A stretch of DNA of 64,000 nt, taken from NCBI GenBank assembly GCA_029216955.1, contig JANAVB010003400.1:19216492-19280491 (forward strand). The letters are read 5' to 3'. The position numbers and the translations under genes are program-made. The notes under the pieces are model-generated. The model had not been told where the DNA came from, ran no database searches, and was given only the letters and a program-made list of their open reading frames with translations. The DNA comes from Iris pallida. Its lineage: Eukaryota; Streptophyta; Magnoliopsida; Asparagales; Iridaceae. This document shows positions 1 through 10,300 of the stretch, in pieces (position 1 is the stretch's first letter; the number at the start of each line of letters is the position of its first letter).

Positions 1-1144
1 TTCCTGCACAAAATATACATGATACTTACCACCTGCACAAGACAATAGGTGAGCATGCAATCTATCCTATATGCGGTCATTGGTGATATCGACACCAAGA
101 AGGACGATTACGTAGCCTTGCGACGCGCCCTCCAGTCCAGGTAGCGAGCCTAACTGGAGGTCTCGCAATGCCTCGCGCCGAAGCACGATTTTCATAATTT
201 CCTCCTAGGCCGATTCGGTCCCAGGGCCCCGGGTACCGTCTCGAGGAAAGCTCACCTTGTGCACAAGTCGTCCTTGACCATGCGAATGTATGAACAGTTA
301 TATATGTATGAAGTAAATTGCATAGCGTAACCATTATCAAATCACATAATCATTCCTACTCGCGCAAGGGTCCTTTCCCCCGAAACCGTACGTTCTGATT
401 TAGCATCCCGTAGGCACCAAATTCTCCGAGGCATAATGTACCGCTACCAAGGTTTTCATAGTTGTGTTTTGCATGGCATGAAATATAGTCTATCTCTTTC
501 TTAGTGTGAACCTATCGATTCAGAGTTTACTTTTCTAGGTTGATATATTATCCCGAGCTCTTGATCTTAGTGGCAAGCATACATCCCGTTAGCATCATCG
601 ATTTGAACGTTGAACTTTAAGAATTTAGTTGGCGGGAAGGAGTAGAAAAGAAGGGGCCGAAGAACCACCCACCTAAGGAGATTGCGCCGAGAGTAGGAGA
701 ACGCTTCGCGACGGTCAAGCGTCAGTCACACGAACTCCTGCAATGGCACGAGCATCGAATTAGAACCCTTCCTTCAATCCTTCCTTCGAAATTCTCAAGG
801 ACGCATTCAGAAATCGACGCGAAAGCACACTATCAAATCCACGCAACAATACGTTCAGAAAGCCAAGAAAACCAATAAAACCAATGGCAGACGGGTTGCG
901 TCGCTCCCTTTAGAGTTCCTTCGCCAAGACGCCGCCTACCGCATCTAGGACTTATTCCAACAGTAGTCGATCCATTAGTTGGAACGGTACTCATATCACT
1001 CGTCCAAATCGATTTTATTGATGCCATGGTTTTTGTATCCAAACTCGTCGCCGAGTCAGACTAGCCATCTATGTTCCCGACCATGCCTGACTTGGCACGA
1101 GCCTATTACATAGTGCTTCGCCCCAACGGGAGCGGGACACTACA
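1..1144 (-). repeat. 3' LTR of E1 (inner 1144 bp)
   Basis: This stretch matches 6650-7793 almost base for base. It ends with CACTACA at 1144, the inner LTR edge next to the end of pol. The missing outer part should equal 5977-6649 and lie left of the window. Small open frames at 77-340 and 833-1042 recur in the other LTR copy and are not genes. Confidence 0.95.
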
Positions 1145-1154
1145 TAATATACCA

Positions 1155-1703
1155 CTAAGAAAAAGTTTCGTCCCGAAACTTAAGAACAAGGGTCTGACCT
1201 TCGTCGGCAAAAAGTGAAGGGTACTTCTCCCTCATCTCCGCCTCTAACTCCCATGTCGACTCCTCGACGGAATGGTTACGCCAGAGTACGCGAACCAAGG
1301 ACATCGATCGGCTCCGCAGGATCTTTTCTTTATGGTCCAAAATTTGCACGGGCTCCTCCGAGTATGATAGATCGGCGCGTAGCTCCAACTGATCGAAACT
1401 AACCACATGACTTGGGTCATGCACATACTTCCGAAGTTGGGAGACATGGAAGACGTCGTGCACTTCGGCCAGGGCAGGAGGTAGCGCGATCCGGTAAGCA
1501 ACGGTCGCCACTCTTTCGAGGATCTCGAAGGGCCCTACGAATCTCCGACTCAGCTTGCCTTTTACCCCGAATCGCATGACGCCCCGCATCGGCGTCACCT
1601 TCAGAAACACATGGTCCCCAACCGAGAACTCTAACGGTCGTCGACGAGTATCTGCATAACTCTTTTGTCGACTCTGAGCAATGCGAAGCCTATCTCGAAT
1701 CAT
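1155..1703 (-). pseudogene. pol: E1 pol 3' end (integrase C-terminus and chromodomain) after a nonsense codon
   Basis: This 182-codon stretch is in the same frame as the upstream gag-pol frame (start coordinates differ by 4014, a multiple of three) and is separated from it only by a TAA at 1722-1724. It carries the integrase C-terminal module with GPFEILERV, the [12 protein letters not shown] segment typical of plant gypsy integrases, and a chromodomain-like tail ending in ESTWELEAEMREKYPSLF. The tail is thought to steer integration by binding chromatin marks. E2 has a glutamine codon at the position aligned with the TAA, so a single C-to-T change is the simplest explanation. The methionine at 1703 is internal and should not be taken as a real start. 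Confidence 0.88.
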
Positions 1704-1721
1704 GCGGACCTTCTCGACGGC

Positions 1722-4700
1722 TTATTCGACTAGTTCTGGCCCGAGCACCTGTCGCTCCCCGACTGCGTCCCAGCAAATCGGAGATCGGCACTTCCTCCCG
1801 TAAAGCGCCTCGTAGGGGGCCATCTGGATGCTCGATTGGTAACTGTTGTTGTATGCGAATTCCGCGAGCGGCAAGTGCGTGTCCCAGCTAGTCTTCAAAT
1901 CTATCGCGCACAGACGTAGCATATCCTCCAGGATCTGATTTACTCTTTCTGTCTGGCCATCGGTTTGCGGGTGGTACGCGGAGCTAAGGTTCAACTTAGT
2001 GCCCAGCGCCGCCTGTAGACTCGTCCAGAAACGTGATAGGAATCGCCCGTCTCTGTCCGAAATGATTGTGGCAGGTACCCCGTGCAGTCTGACGATCTCG
2101 TCGAGATAAATCTGAGCTAACCGATCGACGCTCCATGATGCTTTAATAGCGAGGAAATGAGCGGATTTGGTCAAACGATCGACAATGACCCAAATCGCAT
2201 CATTCCCCCGCGACGTCTTCGGAAGGCCCATGATGAAATCCATAGAGATGTCATTCCATTTCCATACTGGAATGTCGAGGTTCTGTAGCTCCCCGCCTGG
2301 TCTTTGATGCTCGGCCTTCACCCGTTGACAGGCCATACACTGTGACACAAACGTCGCCACGTCTTTCTTCATGTCGTGCCACCAAAAGGTCGTGCGCAGG
2401 TCCTTATACATTTTGGTACTCCCGGGGTGCAACGAGTACTTCGCATAATGGGCCTCCGTCAGAATCTCCTTTCTAAGTTCAGCATGGTCCGGCACGCATA
2501 TCCTCCCCTTCATCCGCATCATTCCGCCCTCGTCCACCACAAAGTCGGTCGCCTTTTCCGTCGAAATCAGCTCGTGCATCTTCTTCAGGAATGGGTCGTC
2601 CTCCTGTGCGGTCTTTATTTTGTTGTGCAGGCTCGACTCAAGGTGCAATTGGGCCAATCGTGCCCCACGGTAACGGATTCGGAGTTCGATGCCCATCTCC
2701 GCCAAGTCTCGCTGTATGTTACGGTTGATAGACAAACACCCTGCAAACATTCTACTCAGCGCGTCTGCCACAACGTTCCCCTTACCTGGCGTGTACTCGA
2801 TAGTCAGATCGTAGTCTTTGATGAGTTCGAGCCAACGCCGCTGCCGTAAGTTCAGGTCCCGTTGAGTGAAGATGTATTTGAGGCTTTTGTGGTCCGTATA
2901 GATGTGACAAGCTACACCATAAAGATAGTGCCGCCATAGCTTCAATGCGAACACAATAGCCGCTAACTCGAGATCATGCGTAGGATAATTTTTCTCGTGT
3001 TGCTTCAATTGTCTCGAAGCAAACGAAATCACCTTATCCCTTTGCATAAGCACGCATCCCAAACCCGTCCGCGATGCATCGCTAAATATCTGAAACCCTT
3101 CTGGCCCGTCCGGAAGTGTAAGGATCGGCGCTGAGACGAGCCGTTTCTTCAACTCTTGGAAGCTCGATTCGCAGGCGTCGTTCCACTCGAATGCGACTCC
3201 TTTCTGGGTGAGGCGAGTTAGAGGCGACGCAATTTTAGCAAAATCCTTCACAAATCTACGATAGTAGCCCGCCAAGCCGAGGAAACTTCGGATGTCGCCT
3301 GCTGAGGTAGGCCGCTTCCATTCGACTATTGCTTCAATCTTCTTTGGGTCTACCGTGACGCCTTCAGCGGAGACAACGTGCCCAAGGAACGTCACGCTGT
3401 TCATCCAGAACTCGCACTTGCTTAGCTTGGCGTAGAGTTGATTTTCACGCAGAGTCTGTAGCACCGTCTTCAAGTGTTCCACGTGCTCGTCCTTGCTCTT
3501 TGAATATATGAGAATGTCGTCGATGAACACAACGGCAAATTTGTCTATGAACGGTCGGAACACCCGGTTCATTAGATCCATGAACGCGGCAGGAGCGTTG
3601 GTCAAGCCGAAAGGCATGACTAGAAATTCGTAGTGATCATATCGGGTTCGTAAGGCGGACTTCGGCACGTCTTCGGACTTGATCTTCAATTGATGGTAGC
3701 CTGAGCGAAGATCAATCTTGGAAAACACCGTCGCCCCTTGTAGCTGGTCAAACAGATCATCTATTCTCGGTAACGGGTACTTGTTTCGTACCGTGGCTTT
3801 GTTGAGTTCCCGATAATCGATGCACAGCCGCATCGATCCATCTTTCTTCCTCACAAACAACACTGGGGCACCCCACGGGGAGACACTAAGGCGAATGTAT
3901 CCGCGATCCAGTAACTCTTGTAGTTGTGCCTTCAGTTCCTTCAGCTCTGCCGGCGCCATTCGATAGGGTGCTTTGGATATCGGTCGGGTGTCCGGGAAGG
4001 TGTCGATGCTGAATTCTATCTCTCGGTCCGGCGGCATCCCTGGCAACTCGTCTGGGAACACATCAGGAAATTCTGCCACGACTTCAGTCTGGGCCGTGCT
4101 TGCAATCTCCGTTCTTGTGTCTCGAACTGATGCTAGGTATCCGTTGCACCCAGAATGCAACATACGCCTTGCCGAAATCGCCGATATCACCATTGCCGAC
4201 TTTGATGCTGCTCCGCACGAATAGGAGAACTCGGTTTCGCCCGGAAGGCGGAACACAACTCTCTTCTCCGCGCACTCAATCGTTGCGTGACATGCACCCA
4301 ACCAATCCATGCCGAGGATTATATCGTACTCCTTGACGTCGAGGACGATAACTTCCAAGGATAGATTCCTCCCTCCGATGCATATGTAACCGTCCCTACA
4401 AATATGAGTGGCAGGCATGTCTACTCCCGATGGAGTGCTAACGCTAAGATTCATATCTAAAAGTTGCATAGGTAATTCATTTTCTTTTACAAAGTCGGCT
4501 GATATGAAACTATGCGTTGCACCCGAATCGAACAATACTCTAGCAGGCAAATTTTTATAGAGTAGTATACCTGTCACGACAGTGTCGGACGCATAGGCTT
4601 CGTCCCGCGTTAGTGCGTAGACTCGGCCTTGCGCCCCTTGGCGATTTTGTGGGTTCACGGGCACCGCATTTGCGTCATGGGCGGGAGGCGCCCTGTTCTG

Positions 4701-5717
4701 GCTCTGGACGTCCCTTGGTGGATGTTGGTTCGCCCTCCCCATTCGACAATCTACCGCCTTGTGACCTAGCTGGCCACACTTGAAGCATCCCCCTCGGCAG
4801 TCGACCGCCAGATGTCCCATCTTGCCGCAGCGATGGCATCGTACGCCTGGGTGAGGCCCCCGATACTCGGTCGTGTTCTGGCGCTTTGGCGCACCAGATC
4901 CTCCCGCGTCGTTAGGACGCTTGTTGAAGTTGTTGCGGATGCTTGATCCGCCCTTCTGCGACGTTCGACCGAAGACCCGCTCCATATCAAGAGCGGCGTT
5001 ATATGATTCCCTGTACGTCTGGCATCTCTGGTTCATGACATCCCGACGCAGATCTTCATTCAGGCCTTGCTGGAAGCGCTCGCACCACGCCTCTGCGTTC
5101 GGCAGAAAAGCCCCGGCAAACTTCGCTAGCTTTGCGAACTTCGCGTCGTAGTCTTCAACGGACAAGTTTCCTTGCTTCAAGGACATGAACTCCTCTTCCT
5201 TCTGTCGACGAAGGGCACGAGGGATGTATTGTTCGAGGAAGGCCCGTTTGAATGTCTCCCACGAGATCTTGGCACTGGGGTTGGACCCTTGGAGTTCCTG
5301 TTTCTTCGCCTCCCACCAGTCGTAGGCCCTCAAGTTGAGCTGCAACGCTGCGCACCCGACTTTCTTGGACCCCTTGATGTTGAGGATAGTGAACAGACTC
5401 TCAATCTTCACTAGCCACCCCATGACTTCGTCAGGTTCTGCTCGACCGTTGAAGTCCGGCGGGTTCATTTTCTTAAACTTGGTCATCTTGAGCAGGGAGG
5501 AGGAAGACACATGTTTTGTCTTTTCGGCTTGCACTTCTTCCTCGGACATGACGGTCGTCGAGTTTTGTTGCGTCGCTATGGTGCTCACGATCCTGGTCAG
5601 GGCGTCCATTTGCTTTTGTTGGGCGCGGACTTGGGCCTGGATCTGTTCCTGCAGCTGTCGTTGCTGCATCTCTGACTGACGTTGTTGGAGTTCCATGAGG
5701 CGTAGTAGTCGCTCCAT
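1722..5717 (-). CDS. gag-pol: E1 gag-pol polyprotein (gag, protease, RT, RNase H, integrase core)
   Basis: A 1331-codon open frame. A glutamine-rich coiled-coil-like N-terminus (about 1-50) precedes the retrotransposon gag domain (about 90-240). Two CCHC zinc knuckles follow near residues 289-325 ([14 protein letters not shown] and [14 protein letters not shown]). Protease shows [10 protein letters not shown] near 395. Reverse transcriptase runs about 570-760 with the catalytic [10 protein letters not shown] near 731. RNase H begins near 870 (FSDAS) with [25 protein letters not shown] residues. Integrase has an HHCC finger near 1095-1140 and the DD35E triad near 1180, 1219 and 1253. The frame then stops at TAA 1722. 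It encodes capsid, replication and integration functions needed for E1's own movement. The start chosen is the first ATG after the leader. Confidence 0.93.
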   Translation of the reverse strand: MERLLRLMELQQRQSEMQQRQLQEQIQAQVRAQQKQMDALTRIVSTIATQQNSTTVMSEEEVQAEKTKHVSSSSLLKMTKFKKMNPPDFNGRAEPDEVMGWLVKIESLFTILNIKGSKKVGCAALQLNLRAYDWWEAKKQELQGSNPSAKISWETFKRAFLEQYIPRALRRQKEEEFMSLKQGNLSVEDYDAKFAKLAKFAGAFLPNAEAWCERFQQGLNEDLRRDVMNQRCQTYRESYNAALDMERVFGRTSQKGGSSIRNNFNKRPNDAGGSGAPKRQNTTEYRGPHPGVRCHRCGKMGHLAVDCRGGCFKCGQLGHKAVDCRMGRANQHPPRDVQSQNRAPPAHDANAVPVNPQNRQGAQGRVYALTRDEAYASDTVVTGILLYKNLPARVLFDSGATHSFISADFVKENELPMQLLDMNLSVSTPSGVDMPATHICRDGYICIGGRNLSLEVIVLDVKEYDIILGMDWLGACHATIECAEKRVVFRLPGETEFSYSCGAASKSAMVISAISARRMLHSGCNGYLASVRDTRTEIASTAQTEVVAEFPDVFPDELPGMPPDREIEFSIDTFPDTRPISKAPYRMAPAELKELKAQLQELLDRGYIRLSVSPWGAPVLFVRKKDGSMRLCIDYRELNKATVRNKYPLPRIDDLFDQLQGATVFSKIDLRSGYHQLKIKSEDVPKSALRTRYDHYEFLVMPFGLTNAPAAFMDLMNRVFRPFIDKFAVVFIDDILIYSKSKDEHVEHLKTVLQTLRENQLYAKLSKCEFWMNSVTFLGHVVSAEGVTVDPKKIEAIVEWKRPTSAGDIRSFLGLAGYYRRFVKDFAKIASPLTRLTQKGVAFEWNDACESSFQELKKRLVSAPILTLPDGPEGFQIFSDASRTGLGCVLMQRDKVISFASRQLKQHEKNYPTHDLELAAIVFALKLWRHYLYGVACHIYTDHKSLKYIFTQRDLNLRQRRWLELIKDYDLTIEYTPGKGNVVADALSRMFAGCLSINRNIQRDLAEMGIELRIRYRGARLAQLHLESSLHNKIKTAQEDDPFLKKMHELISTEKATDFVVDEGGMMRMKGRICVPDHAELRKEILTEAHYAKYSLHPGSTKMYKDLRTTFWWHDMKKDVATFVSQCMACQRVKAEHQRPGGELQNLDIPVWKWNDISMDFIMGLPKTSRGNDAIWVIVDRLTKSAHFLAIKASWSVDRLAQIYLDEIVRLHGVPATIISDRDGRFLSRFWTSLQAALGTKLNLSSAYHPQTDGQTERVNQILEDMLRLCAIDLKTSWDTHLPLAEFAYNNSYQSSIQMAPYEALYGRKCRSPICWDAVGERQVLGPELVE

Positions 5718-5961
5718 GGCCGATTCGCTAGGCGTCGCGTCGCACCTTCGGTGCTATCGGTGCTAATCAATGTGGGGACACCCAGTCTTTCCGTCATTCC
5801 TACAAAATTGAGCAAACCCGTTATTATTCTCAAAATATCTACGGGCTTATGTGTATGGAACGATTATTTCAGGCCGCATATGTCGAAAAGCTTAGTTTTT
5901 TTGAAAAATTACAACGGCATCATCTAAAGAAAGCATTTGGAAGGTCCGAGGTGTGAACCGT
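5718..5961 (-). other. E1 5' untranslated leader
   Basis: This is the short stretch between the primer binding site and the gag start. It has no long open frame or repeat. In a gypsy element this interval normally carries packaging and translation-start signals, but I recognise no specific motif. Confidence 0.6.
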
Positions 5962-5973
5962 GCTCTGATACCA
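5962..5973 (-). promoter_or_regulatory. E1 primer binding site (initiator tRNA-Met type)
   Basis: The + strand reads GCTCTGATACCA, i.e. TGGTATCAGAGC on the element strand, three bases inside the 5' LTR edge at 5977. This is the usual plant retrotransposon site complementary to the 3' end of initiator tRNA-Met, where minus-strand DNA synthesis is primed. It fixes the LTR boundary and the - strand orientation. Confidence 0.9.
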
Positions 5974-5976
5974 ACT

Positions 5977-7793
5977 TGTCACGCCCCGACTCGCCGAATC
6001 GGTCGCCATCGCCTTGACTCGATATAAATCGATCCCCACGGGTCGGGACGTGATGCCGTACAAGTCTTTGATAGACTTGCACAAGGCAAGGATGTGCGCT
6101 TGGAAATTTCTTTTAGGCTCGACGCGTTGAAATTAAACAGTGCAGAGAGTTGAAAACATAGCATAGGAAGAAACTTAGCTTTTCATTCATAAACTTGCAA
6201 AATATGTGCAAGGTCATATTTACATTACATATGCCGTTGCGGCTACATCTTTGAAATACAAAAAAAGCTATCGACAGCTACGCCTTGAAATAATCTTCGG
6301 CGTTCCATACATTCATGCCCCTTTATACATTTGAACGAAAGCCTTCGGTCTGAATTGGGCATCAAAATACTTCAAAATAGGAGAGCTTCGTGCCGCCTCC
6401 CGTTCTTCAGCTCCAGCTTAGTCTCGAGCTCCCGCAGCACGCTCGTTACCTGGGGAGTTGGGGGTTAGCACACTTGCTAGTGGATGGGACGAACCCACTC
6501 GTCTAAACCGACACTGCTTATTAAGGATTCAGGCATACGAAGTGATCTTTCTATTTAGAACTATATGAGTTGCAGTTCATATCGAAGGCACATTTTAAAC
6601 GATAACAACATAACCCATTTAAAGGCATTCTTACCACGGCCGTGCTCCTTTCCTGCACAAAATATACATGATACTTACCACCTGCACAAGACAATAGGTG
6701 AGCATGCAATCTATCCTATATGCGGTCATTGGTGATATCGACACCAAGAAGGACGATTACGTAGCCTTGCGACGCGCCCTCCAGTCCAGGTAGCGAGCCT
6801 AACTGGAGGTCTCGCAATGCCTCGCGCCGAAGCACGATTTTCATAATTTCCTCCTAGGCCGATTCGGTCCCAGGGCCCCGGGTACCGTCTCGAGGAAAGC
6901 TCACCTTGTGCACAAGTCGTCCTTGACCATGCGAATGTATGAACAGTTATATATGTATGAAGTAAATTGCATAGCGTAACCATTATCAAATCACATAATC
7001 ATTCCTACTCGCGCAAGGGTCCTTTCCCCCGAAACCGTACGTTCTGATTTAGCATCCCGTAGGCACCAAATTCTCCGAGGCATAATGTACCGCCACCAAG
7101 GTTTTCATAGTTGTGTTTTGCATGGCATGAAATATAGTCTATCTCTTTCTTAGTGTGAACCTATCGATTCAGAGTTTACTTTTCTAGGTTGATATATTAT
7201 CCCGAGCTCTTGATCTTAGTGGCAAGCATACATCCCGTTAGCATCATCGATTTGAACGTTGAACTTTAAGAATTTAGTTGGCGGGAAGGAGTAGAAAAGA
7301 AGGGGCCGAAGAACCACCCACCTAAGGAGATTGCGCCGAGAGTAGGAGAACGCTTCGCGACGGTCAAGCGTCAGTCACACGAACTCCTGCAATGGCACGA
7401 GCATCGAATTAGAACCCTTCCTTCAATCCTTCCTTCGAAATTCTCAAGGACGCATTCAGAAATCGACGCGAAAGCACACTATCAAATCCACGCAACAATA
7501 CGTTCAGAAAGCCAAGAAAACCAATAAAACCAATGGCAGACGGGTTGCGTCGCTCCCTTTAGAGTTCCTTCGCCAAGACGCCGCCTACCGCATCTAGGAC
7601 TTATTCCAACAGTAGTCGATCCATTAGTTGGAACGGTACTCATATCACTCGTCCAAATCGATTTTATTGATGCCATGGTTTTTGTATCCAAACTCGTCGC
7701 CGAGTCAGACTAGCCATCTATGTTCCCGACCATGTCTGACTTGGCACGAGCCTATTACATAGTGCTTCGCCCCAACGGGAGCGGGGCACTACA
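5977..7793 (-). repeat. 5' LTR of E1 (complete, 1817 bp)
   Basis: Bounded by TGTCACGCCCC on the left and GGGGCACTACA on the right in + orientation, next to the primer binding site. The copy at 1-1144 repeats its right two thirds. After 7793 the sequence continues as the interrupted LTR of E2, starting with GGAGG, the expected 5-bp target duplication. A block near 6840-6940 (cctaggccgattcggtccc) has a related counterpart at about 19706-19790 in the solo LTR, so the two LTRs belong to one broader family. Confidence 0.95.
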
Positions 7794-10133
7794 GGAGGTT
7801 CGGTAGATCCTCGGGTGCTGCTCCGAAATCTGGCCACACAAAACCAGCTGGGTCAAACCCCAGGAAGAGCAAGTGCCACAAAGGAGGCCACGAAATAAGA
7901 ACAAAAGCCAGCATATCAGAACATAAGAAAATGGAAGAAAAGTACAAGTAATAAAAGTACAGCAGGACAATAAATGACTAGGGACATGGAACCATTCCGG
8001 GAGCCAGATTACAACCCGTAAACCAAACAAGGACCGGGGTTGTAACCCTTCGCCTGAATAGCACTCGTCTCTATCCATTTATTGTTAAAGATAAGTAAAA
8101 CAATCATGTTCAGGGTACCAAGTACTGGGACTAGACAAGACTTAGACAAGGTTGGACAACATCCATTCACAAGCGGCCAAGCAATTCTACGGCTTACTAC
8201 TTTAACTAACTAGGGTTATCACAAGCCTAATTACTAACAAGATGCAATGAGAATTTTCCAGTCTCAAGTCCTGCAGATTATCCAGTTATCCTTCCGCGGG
8301 TTGAGAATATGTTTGGGTACATCGCCCCGGAGACGATATACCCTTAGGTGACTTAGAGGTGCAACACATGACAGTGTGCTGGAAATGTGCTCTACTCGTC
8401 GGCAAGCTACAAGTCCATTTAAAGCGCCCAGACAACGAGATTGCTTGTGACTGGAATTCTCCATGTTCTAGTTTGATCTAATCATTAGCCTAATCCATAT
8501 TTAGTGCAAATCCCTGGCCGTGGTACCCAGGGAGTCACGTCCTAGACATGATGCAAGACATGACAAGTAGATTCGCACAAGGCAACAGAAGAACACCCAC
8601 GGTGTCAGGGCAAGTCAAGTACGACCAGTTATCAAGCCGAGTCAAGTCAAGAGTGCGCCGAGGCGGCCACTATCAAGATGCCAAGTTACAGGAGATTAAT
8701 TACAGGTTGCAGGTTACAAGTTACAAGCACCCAACAAGTTACTGCCAAAATCAGAGGATGCTACCCATAAAGTAAAACACAGAAAATCGTGTCACGGCGT
8801 GTCGGGTTAGTCGAGTCGTGCTGTGGCATCAAGCTCCCAGAAAACAAAATCAGCAAGAGAAAACCGAGAACCCAGAGGAAACACCAAAGGTCAGGAGGGG
8901 AAACAATGGCACAGGGTGTGCCAGGCAAGGGGCTCGGGCAAACGGCGCCAAGAGACGCGCTCGGGAACGGTCGCAGTGCGCCAAGGGGCGCGGGGAGTCA
9001 AGCGCGCAGGGGCGCGGGAGCCAAGCGCGCAAGGGACACGAGGTCCAAGCGCGCAGGGGGCCGAGTGCACAGGAGGCCAAGTGCGCAGAGGGCGCAGGGC
9101 CAAGTGCGCAGGGGGCCGAGTGCGCAGAGGGCGCAGGGCCAAGTGCGTAGGGGGCCGAGTGCGCAGAGGGCCGAGTGCGCAGAGGGCGCAGAGCCAAGTG
9201 CGCAGGGGCGCACGGCCAAGTGCGCAGGGGGCGCGCAGCCAAGTGCGCAAGGGGGCGCAGGGCCAAGAGCGCAGGGGGCGCGCGGCCAAGTGCGCATGGG
9301 GGGGCGCGGCCGAGTGCGCATGGGGGCGCGCGGCCAAGTGCGCATGGGGCGCGCGGCCGAGTGCGCATGGGGGCGCGCGGCCAAGTGCGCAGGGGAGGGG
9401 TGCGCAGTTCGCCAAGGGGCAAGCTGCGCTGGTCAGCCAGCGCTAAAGAGCGCCGGCCGAGGAAGGCTGCGCGTTCAGCCTTGCGCTAAAGAGCGCAGAC
9501 CGAGAGGTCTTCTTCTCCAGCTAGGCTGAGAAGATGAACCAAGAACACCAAAAACTTCAATTCTTCATATCTTGGCCAAATCAAAACCAAATTTGGATTT
9601 CCAAAGTTCTAACTTGTGTAAAATTGAATTCTCTTCCACATGGAAGCCTCAAAACAAGCAAAAATCAAAGTTTAATAGATCAAAATCAAGAAAATCCAAA
9701 AATAGCTAAAACTTAGATCTAGAACAATGGAGACTCCAAATCACAAAATGCCAAGTTCTAATGTTGTTCTCCATGGCCTAATCTAGCTAATGGACAAATA
9801 AAAATGTGGTGCTTATTTGGTGGCAAGGTGCACTTGCCTATAGAGGTTGGTGTTGTGTAGAGGAAGGAAGAAGATGGAGAAATTAATGGAAATTATGAAG
9901 GAGAGAGAAAGTTAGGTGGGGATATTAATGAGGGTGGGTTGTGGTGGAATGAGGGTGGAGTATAGCTAAGGTGTTCCTTTGGGCTTAAAATCAAACCAAA
10001 CCAACTAAAACCGAGCCGAGCCGAAACCCAAAAATACGAGAAAATCCAAAATTCCACAAGTCGAGAAAATAAAAATACATGCCAAAATCCAAATTACGAG
10101 CATAAATACGAAATACGGGAAACGGGGGTGACA
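7794..10133 (-). repeat. 3' LTR of E2 (interrupted by E1 on the left)
   Basis: It starts in mid-LTR: 7794 corresponds to 15592 in the other copy, 475 bp inside that LTR. It ends at 10133 with GGGGGTGACA, followed by a polypurine tract on the - strand. It keeps about 1.15-1.2 kb (from about 7963 to about 9112-9170) that is missing from the right copy. Reassembled, the LTR would be near 2.8 kb, close to the 2.9 kb of E3. Confidence 0.9.
8990..9410. repeat. GC-rich tandem repeat (VNTR) inside the E2 3' LTR
   Basis: Imperfect tandem units of about 20-24 bp with the core GGCCAAGTGCGCA or GGCCGAGTGCGCA joined by G-runs and GCGCG. Several overlapping open frames on both strands come from this repeat and have the expected low-complexity composition, so none is called as a gene. 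The same array with a different unit count sits at 15760-16045, and E3 has a comparable array at 49740-50050. Confidence 0.9.
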
Positions 10134-10147
10134 ACTCTACCCTCCTT
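10134..10147 (-). promoter_or_regulatory. E2 polypurine tract
   Basis: The element strand reads AAGGAGGGTAGAGT directly before the 3' LTR. This is where plus-strand DNA synthesis would be primed. Just upstream on the same strand is a TTCCGAGGACGGAATTC box, similar to boxes near the 3' ends of E1 and E6. Confidence 0.75.
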
Positions 10148-10300
10148 AAAAGAATTCCGTCCTCGGAATTAAATCAAGGAGCTAGAGATTGCCACGGCAA
10201 GCTACACTAAGCACCAACAACTACACTAAGCAGTTCAATCATACAATCATACATGCAAGCAAGGGATGGAAAGCATAAGGCATAAGGAAGACATTATACC

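Larger units (their letters stand above)
1..7793 (-). mobile_element. E1: nearly complete Ty3/Gypsy chromovirus-type LTR retrotransposon
   Basis: E1 reads right to left: 5' LTR (5977-7793), primer binding site, leader, gag-pol, 3' LTR (1-1144, its outer 673 bp lying left of the window). Both LTRs end in TG...CA. The two copies are offset by exactly 6649 bases and I see only three substitutions (445, 1086, 1137) over 1144 bp, so the insertion is recent. The right boundary joins sequence that continues the LTR of E2, which means E1 inserted into E2. Coding capacity is intact except for one in-frame TAA near the end of integrase. Assignment to chromoviruses (Tekay/Del-like) rests on domain order, the chromodomain-like tail and the long LTR; the clade name is tentative. 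Confidence 0.93.

Noticed and set aside
77..1042. Small frames 77-340 and 833-1042, repeated at 6726-6989 and 7482-7691
   Set aside because: They are the same LTR sequence in two copies. Conservation is due to recent insertion, not coding selection.
8789..9529. Overlapping long open frames on both strands, Ala/Arg/Gly- or Pro-rich (also 15516-16169)
   Set aside because: They all come from the GC-rich LTR tandem array, which lacks stops in most frames. No domain, no codon signal, and both strands are equally open.
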